From positions 930,001 to 994,000 of the forward strand of contig NZ_CP046956.1 in the NCBI RefSeq assembly GCF_017792025.1: 64,000 nt of DNA. Reading direction: 5' to 3'. Positions 56,692 to 64,000 of the stretch are shown here, in pieces. The position numbers and the translations under genes are program-made. The DNA is from Sediminibacillus dalangtanensis. GTDB lineage: Bacteria; Bacillota; Bacilli; Bacillales; Amphibacillaceae. The notes under the pieces are model-generated. The model had not been told where the DNA came from, did not search any database, and was given only the letters and a program-made list of their open reading frames with translations. How positions within the stretch are numbered: position 1 is the first letter of the stretch; the number at the start of each line of letters is the position of its first letter.

Positions 56692-57108
56692 TAAACTGCG
56701 ACGTAACTGTAATGGGAAATTCCAATGCCTATTAAAAAAGGTTGTAAACCACCGCTTCGGTAGCATACTTCGCTTTCCGCGGGCACGGCTTCAGCTAACT
56801 TGGTAAAGAAAAACGCTTTGCCAAGTGGATCTTCAGCTCGCGCTTTTCCAGCAGGAGTCTGCGTATGCTACCTACGCTAAGAGGCATGCTGAATATCGCA
56901 AGCGTAGAAACTTTTTCTTAGAGACTCAACAAGCTATCTTACAAACAGTTGTCAGGAAATATGTACTTCTTTTCATAAAAAGACAGTCGGGGTTCCGTCT
57001 TTTCTCCTTCTCTTGGACTTTCTGCTTGTTTTCCCGCAGCGCCGCACCGCACTTCACTCAATAAAAGTAGGTTAGAAAGGCACATTCAAGTTATGTCGTA
57101 GTCTATAT
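56692..57108 (+). mobile_element. MITE-like element, full copy 2 (longer)
   Basis: Terminal repeats GATATAAACTGCGACGTAA (left) and, inverted, AATATAGACTACGACATAA (right). Central stem GCTTTCCGCGGGC and inner TTGGTAAAG..CTTTGCCAA as in copy 1. About 417 bases; the extra length (about 56870-57040) carries GGCATGCTGAATATCGCAAG and further bases I cannot place. Confidence 0.8.
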
Positions 57109-57163
57109 TTTGTGTAAAAGCAACTATCCTTGTAGAAAATAGCCTTTAGGTCCCCGCTCTGTA

Positions 57164-57904
57164 TCAATCAAATGATCGGAATTTTTCTTCCATGAATGGC
57201 TGTTGTGAGGGTACGGACACGGTTTTTTCCTCAGGGAGCCTGAATGCGGTCAGCTTATTTCCGAACACGCATCCGGTATCAATGTTGATCGTACGGTTAA
57301 CGATCCTCGGTTCACGGACGGGCGTATGCCCATAAACAATCCAATCATTCCCCTGGTACTGCTGAGCCCAATCGCGTCTGACAGGCCGTCCGTCTTCATG
57401 CGTTTCGCCCGTAATATCCCCGTATAGGACAAAGGTCTTTACTTTTTCACCTGATTTACCGATTAAATTCTGGCGAATGCCGGCGTGAGCAACGACAGCA
57501 TGTGCTTCAGGCAACAGCAAATAAAGCGGGGCAGCTTCATATAAATCCATGAAGTGGTGTCGGACCAACTTTTGTTGTTTACTGTCCAATGCTTTATATT
57601 CGGCAACGGTTGTTTCCAGGCCATGTTGTTGTTTCACGTTATTTCCCAAAAAATAGCGGTAAAGCTTGTTGCAATGGTTTCCTGGTACATATTTTGCCGC
57701 TTTCTTAACGCGCACCATTTCATAAACCAGCTTGACCACCGAAACAGAGTCTGGCCCACGGTCGGTCAAATCCCCGATAAACACTGGAACTCTTCCATCC
57801 GGATGCACAGGAATGCCTTTTTTCATATAGTAGCCGAGCTCTTCAAATAAGTGTTGCAATTCTTCATAGCAGCCGTGGATATCACCGATGATGTCCAATT
57901 TCAC
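57164..57904 (-). CDS. prpE: PrpE, bis(5'-nucleosyl)-tetraphosphatase / phosphoprotein phosphatase
   Basis: 246 residues, PPP metallophosphoesterase. Metal motifs [30 protein letters not shown] and later VVAHAGIR, then IVYGHTP. Hydrolyses Ap4A and, in B. subtilis, affects spore germination. GTG start at 57904 with AGGAGAG upstream. Position matches yjbP in B. subtilis. Confidence 0.94.
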   Translation of the reverse strand: MKLDIIGDIHGCYEELQHLFEELGYYMKKGIPVHPDGRVPVFIGDLTDRGPDSVSVVKLVYEMVRVKKAAKYVPGNHCNKLYRYFLGNNVKQQHGLETTVAEYKALDSKQQKLVRHHFMDLYEAAPLYLLLPEAHAVVAHAGIRQNLIGKSGEKVKTFVLYGDITGETHEDGRPVRRDWAQQYQGNDWIVYGHTPVREPRIVNRTINIDTGCVFGNKLTAFRLPEEKTVSVPSQQPFMEEKFRSFD

Positions 57905-57982
57905 GATTGATCTCTCCTGTTTCAAATTTTCCACCACCAACAAAAAAGGGGGAAGCTATCTTCTAGCATTCCACCCCGATGG

Positions 57983-59130
57983 TTAATCAAACATATATTG
58001 TTTTGTCCGCGATCGGATATTCAAGGCAAGCCCGATGGCAATCATATAGGTGAGCGTCGAGCTTCCTCCATAGCTAAGGAACGGGAGCGGAAGACCGGTA
58101 ATCGGAAGGAGCTGGACCGACATTCCGATGTTTTGGAAAATTTGAAAAGCAAACATACCGATTAAACCGGTGATAATAAAGCTGCCATATTCATCATTGC
58201 TTTGCAGGGCAATATATATCAGCCGATAAATCAGTAAAAACAACAAGGTGATAACAATACTAGCACCTACGAAGCCGTATTGTTCCGCTATGGCGGTAAA
58301 TATCATATCGGTTTGTCTTTCCGGTACATCTACTTCAAAATCCCGCATCCCTTTACCGGTTAGCTGTCCGGATGCTATTGCAAGCATCGCTTTTTTTAGC
58401 TGATAACCTGATTCCGCATATTTTTCAGGATCAAGCCAGCCGTAGAAACGGCTCTCCACGTGCTTGAAGACACTTTCTTCCAAAGTTGTCCCCACCGTAT
58501 CGGGGAACATTAGGGACAGACCGATTGCCGCCCCGATAATCATAAGCCCAAGCAGTGTTACTGCCGACAGGACACGCCAGCGGATGCCGGATACGAGTAC
58601 CATACAGGCGACAATCGCAGCCAGCACAAGAAAGCCGCCTAAATCAGGCTGGACGGCAATAAAATCTTTGCTATCAACCATAGGTCGCTTTTATTGGTGC
58701 GCGTTTTGAATTTTTCATTATGGCTGACCAAAACATGTGCTAACGCGATGACTAGAAACACTTTGAAAAATTCCGCCGGCTGGATGGTCCCTATTCCAGA
58801 GAATATAAACCAACTGGTCGCGTTATTGGCGGTATGGATGATTTGCGGCGGAAAATGGAAGAACAGCATCAACATCAACAGGGTGACCATACCTGCTCCA
58901 TATAAATACCAGGAAATATGGCGGAAGCGGTCGTAATCAATCCACATAATCCCACCGACCACTAGACCGCCTGCAACGTACCAGGCTATCTGTTTTAGAA
59001 AATAGTTATCCTGCGCTTCACTGCCCAAATAAGGATGGACAGAATATAGTGTGAAACAGCTGACGATTCCAAGCAAAAGCACGATAAATATTAATGTATA
59101 ATCGATTGAAGAATTGTTGTTAGAATTCAT
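57983..59130 (-). pseudogene. SEDS family (RodA/FtsW-type) gene broken by a frameshift/deletion
   Basis: Two overlapping frames cover one SEDS protein. The N-terminal part starts at 59130 (MNSNNNSSIDYTLIFIVLLL; AAAGGAACC upstream), shows NYFLKQIAWYVAGGL and IGTIQPAEFFKVFLVIALA, and reaches ...SDLWLIAKIL at about base 58668. The C-terminal part continues in another frame with FIAVQPDLGGFLVLAAIVAC through PFLSYGGSSTLTYMIAIGLA. In intact RodA about eight residues lie between LLLKI and QPDLG; here they are missing, so a small deletion of about 25-30 bases shifted the frame. SEDS proteins polymerise glycan strands; this extra paralogue is probably dead, unless the read is wrong. Confidence 0.82.
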
Positions 59131-59477
59131 AAGGTTCCTTTCTTTCCTGACTATTAACAGAGTTAAACAGTCAACCATTTTACATCCGGCCCATAGATTT
59201 TGTTTAATATATTGAAACAATCAGGTCTTTCTTGTACATTAAGATGAGGTTTTCTGCCTTATCGAGAAGAAAGGCAATCGCTTTATGCAAAAAAGTATCT
59301 GTTATGGATTTTTTTCGATAAAATATAGAATAAATTACTTTCTTGTTTATGGAAAGTAAAAAGAAGTCAAAGTCATACATAGTTCAGCTTACATCATATT
59401 GTTAATAATTTTAAGCGTTGTTTTGGTTCTTCTAACAAAAAATACAAAAACTACAACGTAAGTTCACGTTTCTGTCG
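59131..59477. other. Spacer upstream of mgtE
   Basis: No gene seen. I looked for the conserved pieces of an Mg2+ M-box leader and do not see them. Confidence 0.4.
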
Positions 59478-59506
59478 TTGACAAAAAGTCAGCCGGCACT
59501 TACGAT
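59478..59506 (+). promoter_or_regulatory. Sigma-A promoter of mgtE
   Basis: TTGACA (59478-59483), 17-base spacer, TACGAT (59501-59506), 33 bases before the mgtE ATG. Confidence 0.6.
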
Positions 59507-59538
59507 AATACTTTCTAGAAGTAAGGGGGATTGTATGG

Positions 59539-60909
59539 ATGGAGCATTTAGATGAACAAGAAAGAGAGCAATATTGGGAAAAAATCCAGGATGCCTTGTT
59601 CAATCAGCAAATCGACCAGTTTCGGGCAGAGTTTCTCGAACTGCATCCTTACGATCAGGCGAAAATCTTCGAAACACAATCGGAGCAGGTCCGCCAACAG
59701 ATTTATTCCTATCTGGCATCTGAAGAAATAGCAGATGTAATGGAAAATATTGATATAGAAGATATCGAGCCATTCTTTACTGAAATGACAACCGCTTTTG
59801 CGGCGAATGTCCTTGCGGAAATGTCCACGGATGACGCGGTGGATATACTGAACCAGCTCGATAAAAACAAGGTAGCAAGCTATTTGACGATCATGGAAAA
59901 AGAAGCTGCCGAAGAAATTAAACAGCTGTTGCATTACGAAGAAAAGACGGCAGGAAGTATTATGACGACAGAGTTCGTTGTGCTGAATGCCAACCAGACC
60001 ATCAAAGAAGCAATGAAGCATTTGCGTAAGGAAGCGCCAGATGCGGAAACGATTTACTATACCTATGTAATTGACAATCAAAAACGGCTTGTCGGTGTCC
60101 TGTCGCTTCGTGACTTGATTATCGCAGAAGGAGATTGGCTCATTTCCGATGTCATGAGCGAACGGGTTGTTTCTGTGCCTGTCGGTGAAGACCAGGAGGA
60201 TATCGCGAAAATGATGCGTGATTATGATTTCCTGGCGCTCCCTGTAGTCGATTTTCAAGATCACTTGCTTGGAATTATCACAGTTGACGATATTATGGAT
60301 GTCATGCAGGAAGAGGCTAGCGACGACTACTCCAAACTGGCCGGTATTTCGGACGTAGACAGTCCGGATGACAGTGCGATTGCATCAGCGAAAAAACGTC
60401 TTCCTTGGTTGATCATCCTGCTGTTTCTAGGTCTCTTGACTGCAAGTCTTATCGGTCGATTTGAAGATACACTCGACCAGGTTGCCATCCTGGCGATATT
60501 CATCCCCTTGATTGGCGGTATGGCAGGGAATACAGGGACACAGGCATTGGCAGTCGCCGTTAGAGGAATTGCAACTGGAGAATTTGAAAAACAAGGCAAG
60601 TGGAAAATGATTGCCCGTGAGGCGGGAACCGGACTGATTACTGGTTTATGCTGCGGGACAGTTATAACCCTGGTGGTTTATATCTGGCAGGGGGATATTT
60701 TTCTCGGCTTATTAGTCGGCATTTCTATCATGGCCACGCTGATTGTGGCCACCATCGCTGGTTCTTTGATTCCGATCATGATGCACCGGCTCAATATTGA
60801 TCCAGCAGTAGCTTCCGGGCCATTTATCACGACAATTAACGATATCATCTCAGTCTTGATATATTTTGGAATGGCTACAGCATTTATGAACTTACTAATA
60901 CATGGATAG
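59539..60909 (+). CDS. mgtE: MgtE magnesium transporter
   Basis: 456 residues: N-terminal helical domain with HPYDQAKIFE and STDDAVDILNQLD, two CBS domains (TAGSIMTTEFVVL..; ISDVMSERVVSVP..IITVDDIMDV) and a five-helix channel with the GGMAGNTGTQALAVAVR selectivity motif and SGPFITTINDIISVLIYF. The CBS/N domain senses cytosolic Mg2+. GGGGG precedes the ATG; in an operon with yjbQ, 13 bases downstream. Confidence 0.96.
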   Translation: MEHLDEQEREQYWEKIQDALFNQQIDQFRAEFLELHPYDQAKIFETQSEQVRQQIYSYLASEEIADVMENIDIEDIEPFFTEMTTAFAANVLAEMSTDDAVDILNQLDKNKVASYLTIMEKEAAEEIKQLLHYEEKTAGSIMTTEFVVLNANQTIKEAMKHLRKEAPDAETIYYTYVIDNQKRLVGVLSLRDLIIAEGDWLISDVMSERVVSVPVGEDQEDIAKMMRDYDFLALPVVDFQDHLLGIITVDDIMDVMQEEASDDYSKLAGISDVDSPDDSAIASAKKRLPWLIILLFLGLLTASLIGRFEDTLDQVAILAIFIPLIGGMAGNTGTQALAVAVRGIATGEFEKQGKWKMIAREAGTGLITGLCCGTVITLVVYIWQGDIFLGLLVGISIMATLIVATIAGSLIPIMMHRLNIDPAVASGPFITTINDIISVLIYFGMATAFMNLLIHG

Positions 60910-60922
60910 GAGGTTGTGACAT

Positions 60923-62779
60923 ATGGAGCATGGAGAATCAGTAACCTCCCTGGTGATTGTCATTCTAGCGGCATTTTTCACCCCGATCTTAATGCATCGC
61001 CTACGTTTGAAAGCCATTCCTGTAGTCGTAGCTGAAATCATCGTCGGGTTGATCATTGGACATAGCGGCTTTAATATCGTAGATGACAGCACCTGGCTGG
61101 AGACACTTTCCACGTTGGGATTCATTTTTCTTATGTTTTTAAGCGGTCTGGAAATAGACTTTACAATATTTGCTAAAAAGGGCAGGAACAAACGCAACAG
61201 CAACCAAACAAATAAACAGCCAAGTGCAGTATGGATTGCCATAATCGTGTTTCTGGCCATTTTAGCGTTGTCCCTGCTGTTGTCTTACTTATTCGTTTTG
61301 GGCGGCTTTATCGACAATATGTTCTTGATGACATTGATCATATCCACTATTTCACTCGGTGTTGTCGTGCCAACCTTAAAAGAAGCACAGGCAATGAAGA
61401 CTACTGTCGGCCAGACAATCCTGTTGATTGCCGTGATCGCCGACCTGGTGACAATGATTTTGTTGGCGGTGTTCGTTTCATTTTATGGAGAAGAAGCGGG
61501 CAACATGTGGCTTCTGCTTATTCTATTTGGTGCCGGAGTGTTGCTGTACTTTGTCGGCAAACGATTCCGAAACCAGACATTTTTGGAGACGATGTCGAAG
61601 GGAACCATCCAAATTGGCACTCGTGCCGTATTTACACTGATCATTTTCCTGGTGGCCTTATCGGAAACAGTAGGTGCTGAAAACATCCTTGGTGCGTTTT
61701 TGGCTGGTGCATTGGTTTCCTTGTTATCGCCTAACCAGGAATTAGTACAGAAACTGGATAGCTTCGGCTACGGCTTTTTAATTCCCATATTTTTTGTCAT
61801 GGTCGGTGTCGATATCGACATTTGGTCCTTGTTCAGTAATCCGAAAGTACTGGCATTGATACCTTTGCTCTTTATTGCTTTATTGGTATCTAAATTAGTG
61901 CCGGTGTTGATTATGAGAAAATGGTATGATTGGCGGACGGTTGTTAGCTCTGGGATGATTCTCACCACGACCTTATCCTTGGTAATCGCTGCTGCCACGA
62001 TTGGAGAAAGAATGGGCATCATCGACAACCAAATGGAAGGTGCATTAATTTTGGTGGCCGTTTTGACTTGCCTGGTTACTCCGCCGGTCTTCAAAAAGTT
62101 ATATGTAAATAATGTAGAACCGGAGCATAAGCAAGTCGTTTCCTTCATCGGGACTAACCAGGCAACATTGCCGGTTGTCCGGGAGTTGGATAATAATATG
62201 TTTGAAATCTATATGTACCATACGAAAATGGAAAAGCTCGATGAGAAAATCACCAGATCGATTTTCGATATCACCCAGTTGGACAGCTACGACATTGGTT
62301 TAATGGAAAAAATGAATGTTTTCGATGTAGATATTCTCGTTGTATCCACCGGGAATGAAGAGAAGAATGCGGAAATTGCATCTTATGCGAAAGAAAAAGG
62401 TGTCGAGCGTGTCATTGCCCGTGTGGAAAAACCTGGACTCGATAAGGAATTGAAGGAACTGGGAATCGATGTCTTCTCTGTATTGCTTTCCAGTAAGGCG
62501 TTGCTTAAAGCGTTGATTGTAGCGCCGAGTGTCGTGGATATTTTGACCGAACAGGAGAGCGCCCTTTACGAAATCAACATGAATAATCCGATGTATCACG
62601 AAAGTCTTATAAGAGAGTTTCCGTTTACTGGTGATGTTATCATGGTGCGGATATTCCGAGGCAAAGATTCAATCGTTCCTCATGGGGATACGGAGTTGCG
62701 GTTGGGAGATCACCTCATCGTCACAGGTTCTTCTGAATATGTGGAAGAATTACAATCATTGTTAGAATACGGTTTTTAA
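60923..62779 (+). CDS. yjbQ: CPA2 monovalent cation:proton antiporter with TrkA domains (YjbQ)
   Basis: 618 residues. KefB-like exchanger with about 12 membrane segments (residues 1-400, containing EIIVGLIIGHSGFN and SGLEIDFTIF), a TrkA-N like domain (residues about 410-530) and a C-terminal TrkA-C domain ending with HGDTELRLGDHLIVTGSS. The N-terminal RCK region lacks the classic GxGxxG NAD loop (reads FIGTNQATLPVVRELD). Exports K+ or Na+ in exchange for H+. GGAGG precedes the ATG. yjbQ is next to prpE in B. subtilis. Confidence 0.93.
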   Translation: MEHGESVTSLVIVILAAFFTPILMHRLRLKAIPVVVAEIIVGLIIGHSGFNIVDDSTWLETLSTLGFIFLMFLSGLEIDFTIFAKKGRNKRNSNQTNKQPSAVWIAIIVFLAILALSLLLSYLFVLGGFIDNMFLMTLIISTISLGVVVPTLKEAQAMKTTVGQTILLIAVIADLVTMILLAVFVSFYGEEAGNMWLLLILFGAGVLLYFVGKRFRNQTFLETMSKGTIQIGTRAVFTLIIFLVALSETVGAENILGAFLAGALVSLLSPNQELVQKLDSFGYGFLIPIFFVMVGVDIDIWSLFSNPKVLALIPLLFIALLVSKLVPVLIMRKWYDWRTVVSSGMILTTTLSLVIAAATIGERMGIIDNQMEGALILVAVLTCLVTPPVFKKLYVNNVEPEHKQVVSFIGTNQATLPVVRELDNNMFEIYMYHTKMEKLDEKITRSIFDITQLDSYDIGLMEKMNVFDVDILVVSTGNEEKNAEIASYAKEKGVERVIARVEKPGLDKELKELGIDVFSVLLSSKALLKALIVAPSVVDILTEQESALYEINMNNPMYHESLIREFPFTGDVIMVRIFRGKDSIVPHGDTELRLGDHLIVTGSSEYVEELQSLLEYGF

Positions 62780-62782
62780 AAC

Positions 62783-62812
62783 ATCCTGTCCGGCGTTGTG
62801 TCGGGCAGGATT
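62783..62812 (+). terminator. Possible terminator after yjbQ
   Basis: ATCCTGTCCG and CGGGCAGGAT form a stem with a nine-base loop; the T run (TATTACTTTT) is imperfect. Confidence 0.6.
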
Positions 62813-62871
62813 ATTACTTTTATGCGAGAATTACTAGATTGGTTGGAAATCGTGAAAAGAAGTTGAGTTTT

Positions 62872-62949
62872 ATGCAACAGATCATTCCGCATATCACCGT
62901 TGAAAACTGCAAAGAGGCATTAACGTGCCAAAAGCATAGCAAGGGCTGA
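62872..62949 (+). pseudogene. Relic of a VOC/PhnB-like (glyoxalase-fold) gene
   Basis: A 25-codon frame reads MQQIIPHITVENCKEALTCQ and then HSKG and a stop. The first 18 residues match the start of PhnB/YjdN-type VOC proteins (MQ-x-IIPHITV-x-NCKEALEYY...). The rest of the gene is absent before fabI. It looks like a 5' remnant left by deletion. Confidence 0.5.
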
Positions 62950-62995
62950 TCTCGATAAATCAGTTGTGTTTACCGGAAAGTTTCGATAAGATAAT

Positions 62996-63013
62996 AATAG
63001 TATCAGGTACTAA
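62996..63013 (+). promoter_or_regulatory. FapR operator of fabI
   Basis: Read on the minus strand TTAGTACCTGATACTATT; its left half TTAGTACC is identical to the FapR consensus and the site at 29909, and the right half is an imperfect mirror. It lies 46 bases before the fabI start. Confidence 0.75.
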
Positions 63014-63058
63014 TAACTAGTATTAAAAACAAGCATCAACCTCAAGGAGGAAAAAGGA

Positions 63059-63835
63059 ATGAAGTTTACACTGGAAGGTCGTACATATGTCGTAATGGGT
63101 GTGGCCAATAAAAGGAGTATTGCCTGGGGAATCGCAAGGTCCCTGCATGAAGCCGGGGCAAGACTTATTTTCACTTATGCCAATGAACGGTTTGAAAAGC
63201 CGGTAAAAGATTTAGTATCCACATTAGAAGGGCAGGATGCACTGTTTTATGAGTGTGATGTTACCAATGATGAAGCAGTCAACGCCACTTTTCAGCAAAT
63301 TGGAGAAGATGTCGGCACAATTCACGGACTAGCCCACTGTATTGCATTCGCTGATAAAGAGGATTTGAAGGGCGAGTTTGTCGAAACGAGCAGGGACGGC
63401 TTCTTGCTATCGCAAAACATAAGTGCTTTCTCACTGGTCGCTGTCACAAGAGCTGCAGAAAAACTGATGACAGAGGGCGGAAGCATCGTGACCATGACGT
63501 ACCTAGGTGGAGAACGTGTCGTGCAAAATTACAATGTTATGGGAGTCGCAAAGGCCAGTCTTGATGCGAGTGTGAAGTATTTGGCCAATGACTTAGGAAA
63601 GCGCAACATACGAGTCAATGCCATTTCTGCAGGTCCGATTCGTACTCTGTCGGCAAAAGGCATTGGCGAGTTCAACAGCGTACTGAAGCAGATCGAGGAA
63701 AAAGCTCCGTTGCGCCGGACAGTAACCCAGGAAGAAGTTGGCGATACGGCCTATTATCTGATGAGCGATCTTTCCCGTGGAGTGACTGGAGAAACCATCC
63801 ACGTCGATTCCGGCTTTAACATTCTCGGTATTTAA
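63059..63835 (+). CDS. fabI: FabI, enoyl-ACP reductase
   Basis: 258 residues, SDR-type enoyl reductase. NAD loop GVANKRSIAWGIARSL, catalytic Tyr158 and Lys165 (Tyr-x6-Lys) in NYNVMGVAKASLDAS, and NAISAGPIRTLSAKGIG. Final reduction step of fatty-acid elongation and the triclosan target. CAAGGAGG precedes the ATG. B. subtilis fabI (yjbW) is also a FapR target. Confidence 0.97.
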   Translation: MKFTLEGRTYVVMGVANKRSIAWGIARSLHEAGARLIFTYANERFEKPVKDLVSTLEGQDALFYECDVTNDEAVNATFQQIGEDVGTIHGLAHCIAFADKEDLKGEFVETSRDGFLLSQNISAFSLVAVTRAAEKLMTEGGSIVTMTYLGGERVVQNYNVMGVAKASLDASVKYLANDLGKRNIRVNAISAGPIRTLSAKGIGEFNSVLKQIEEKAPLRRTVTQEEVGDTAYYLMSDLSRGVTGETIHVDSGFNILGI

Positions 63836-63855
63836 GCAGAAAAAAATATAGAGTA

Positions 63856-63887
63856 AAAACCGCACGCCAATTGGTGTGCGGTTTTTT
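63856..63887 (+). terminator. Terminator after fabI
   Basis: AAAACCGCACGCC pairs with GGTGTGCGGTTTT around AATT, T run of six. Confidence 0.92.
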
Positions 63888-63929
63888 GCAATAGCTCCTT
63901 TTTTATATTTGTGTGACATTGAAGGTTGG

Positions 63930-64000
63930 AGTGGATAGAAATTGCGACATAGTGAATACGTCTTCCTAGTCCCCTATATTAAGGGGGGGCCGCTGCGGAA
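63930..64000 (-). mobile_element. MITE-like element, inverted partial copy at the right edge
   Basis: Starts with GATAGAAATTGCGACATAG and runs GTGAATACGTCTTCCTAG...GCCGCTGCGGAA, the inverted right end of the element at 51672 (which reads CCGCAGCGCC ... TAGGAAGACGCATTCA). It continues beyond the window. Confidence 0.72.

Overview
The window is a chromosomal segment from a spore-forming, low-to-moderate GC Bacillaceae bacterium, most likely a halotolerant or environmental genus related to Oceanobacillus, Virgibacillus or Terribacillus. The evidence is a complete gerPA-F spore coat/germination operon, asnO, prpE, spx-mecA, a FapR-controlled fabH-fabF and fabI, Gram-positive ribosome binding sites throughout, and a gene order that follows Bacillus subtilis 168 from the addAB region through the yis, yit, yja and yjb regions to fabI. 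From memory, B. subtilis spreads these genes over roughly twice the distance, so many genes are missing between conserved blocks. The genus is inference. I see no rRNA, tRNA, CRISPR array, prophage or intact insertion sequence.

Layout. 1-7.0 kb: addB (5' end outside the window) and addA, the repair helicase-nuclease. 7.1-9.0 kb (minus): gerPF to gerPA with a good sigma-K promoter. 9.1-20.8 kb: DUF418 membrane protein, rocD, yisL, asnO, a YisQ-type MATE exporter, a membrane-anchored GH13 protein that has lost its catalytic residues, a stress-type SDR and a DegV protein, separated by repeat-rich spacers. 21.2-27.4 kb: yitT, an Nfu_N protein, two small basic/acidic proteins, yitU, yitV, yitW, an UppP-like phosphatase, a small LSm-like protein and yjzD. 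27.5-37.1 kb: a degenerate Rossmann-like protein, med, yjzB-like gene, fabH-fabF, yjbA, trpS with a T-box leader, a 52-bp tandem array, an interrupted NERD-domain gene and a DUF3899 protein. 37.4-43.5 kb: oppABCDF. 43.8-56.6 kb: DUF4015 protein, yjbC, spx, mecA, coiA, pepF, the small RNA RoxS/RsaE, spxH, yjbI, yjbK, relQ, nadK and yjbO. 57.1-63.9 kb: prpE, a frameshifted SEDS (rodA/ftsW-type) gene, mgtE, yjbQ, a tiny VOC-gene relic and fabI.

How the genes fit together. Three themes recur. Spores: gerP, asnO and prpE. Redox stress and regulated proteolysis: spx, its ClpXP adaptor spxH, mecA, a truncated haemoglobin and the redox-controlled RNA RoxS lie within 8 kb. Competence and DNA processing: med, mecA, coiA and addAB, but comZ, normally next to med, is not there and a repeat element occupies the spot. 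Both fatty-acid loci carry FapR operator-like sites, so fabH-fabF and fabI are probably co-controlled by malonyl-CoA.

The parts not explained by ordinary genes are the spacers. At least five kinds of dispersed or tandem repeat occur: a MITE-like element with terminal inverted repeats (two full copies, one entering from the right edge, one core-only relative), a 52-bp tandem array of seven units that makes hairpins at each junction, a terminator family joining a GGGACA box to an AACCGAACG hairpin, a two-unit repeat upstream of rocD/yisL, and a 184-bp folded element next to med. Three protein genes are broken or inactive by sequence (NERD gene, SEDS gene, GH13 protein).
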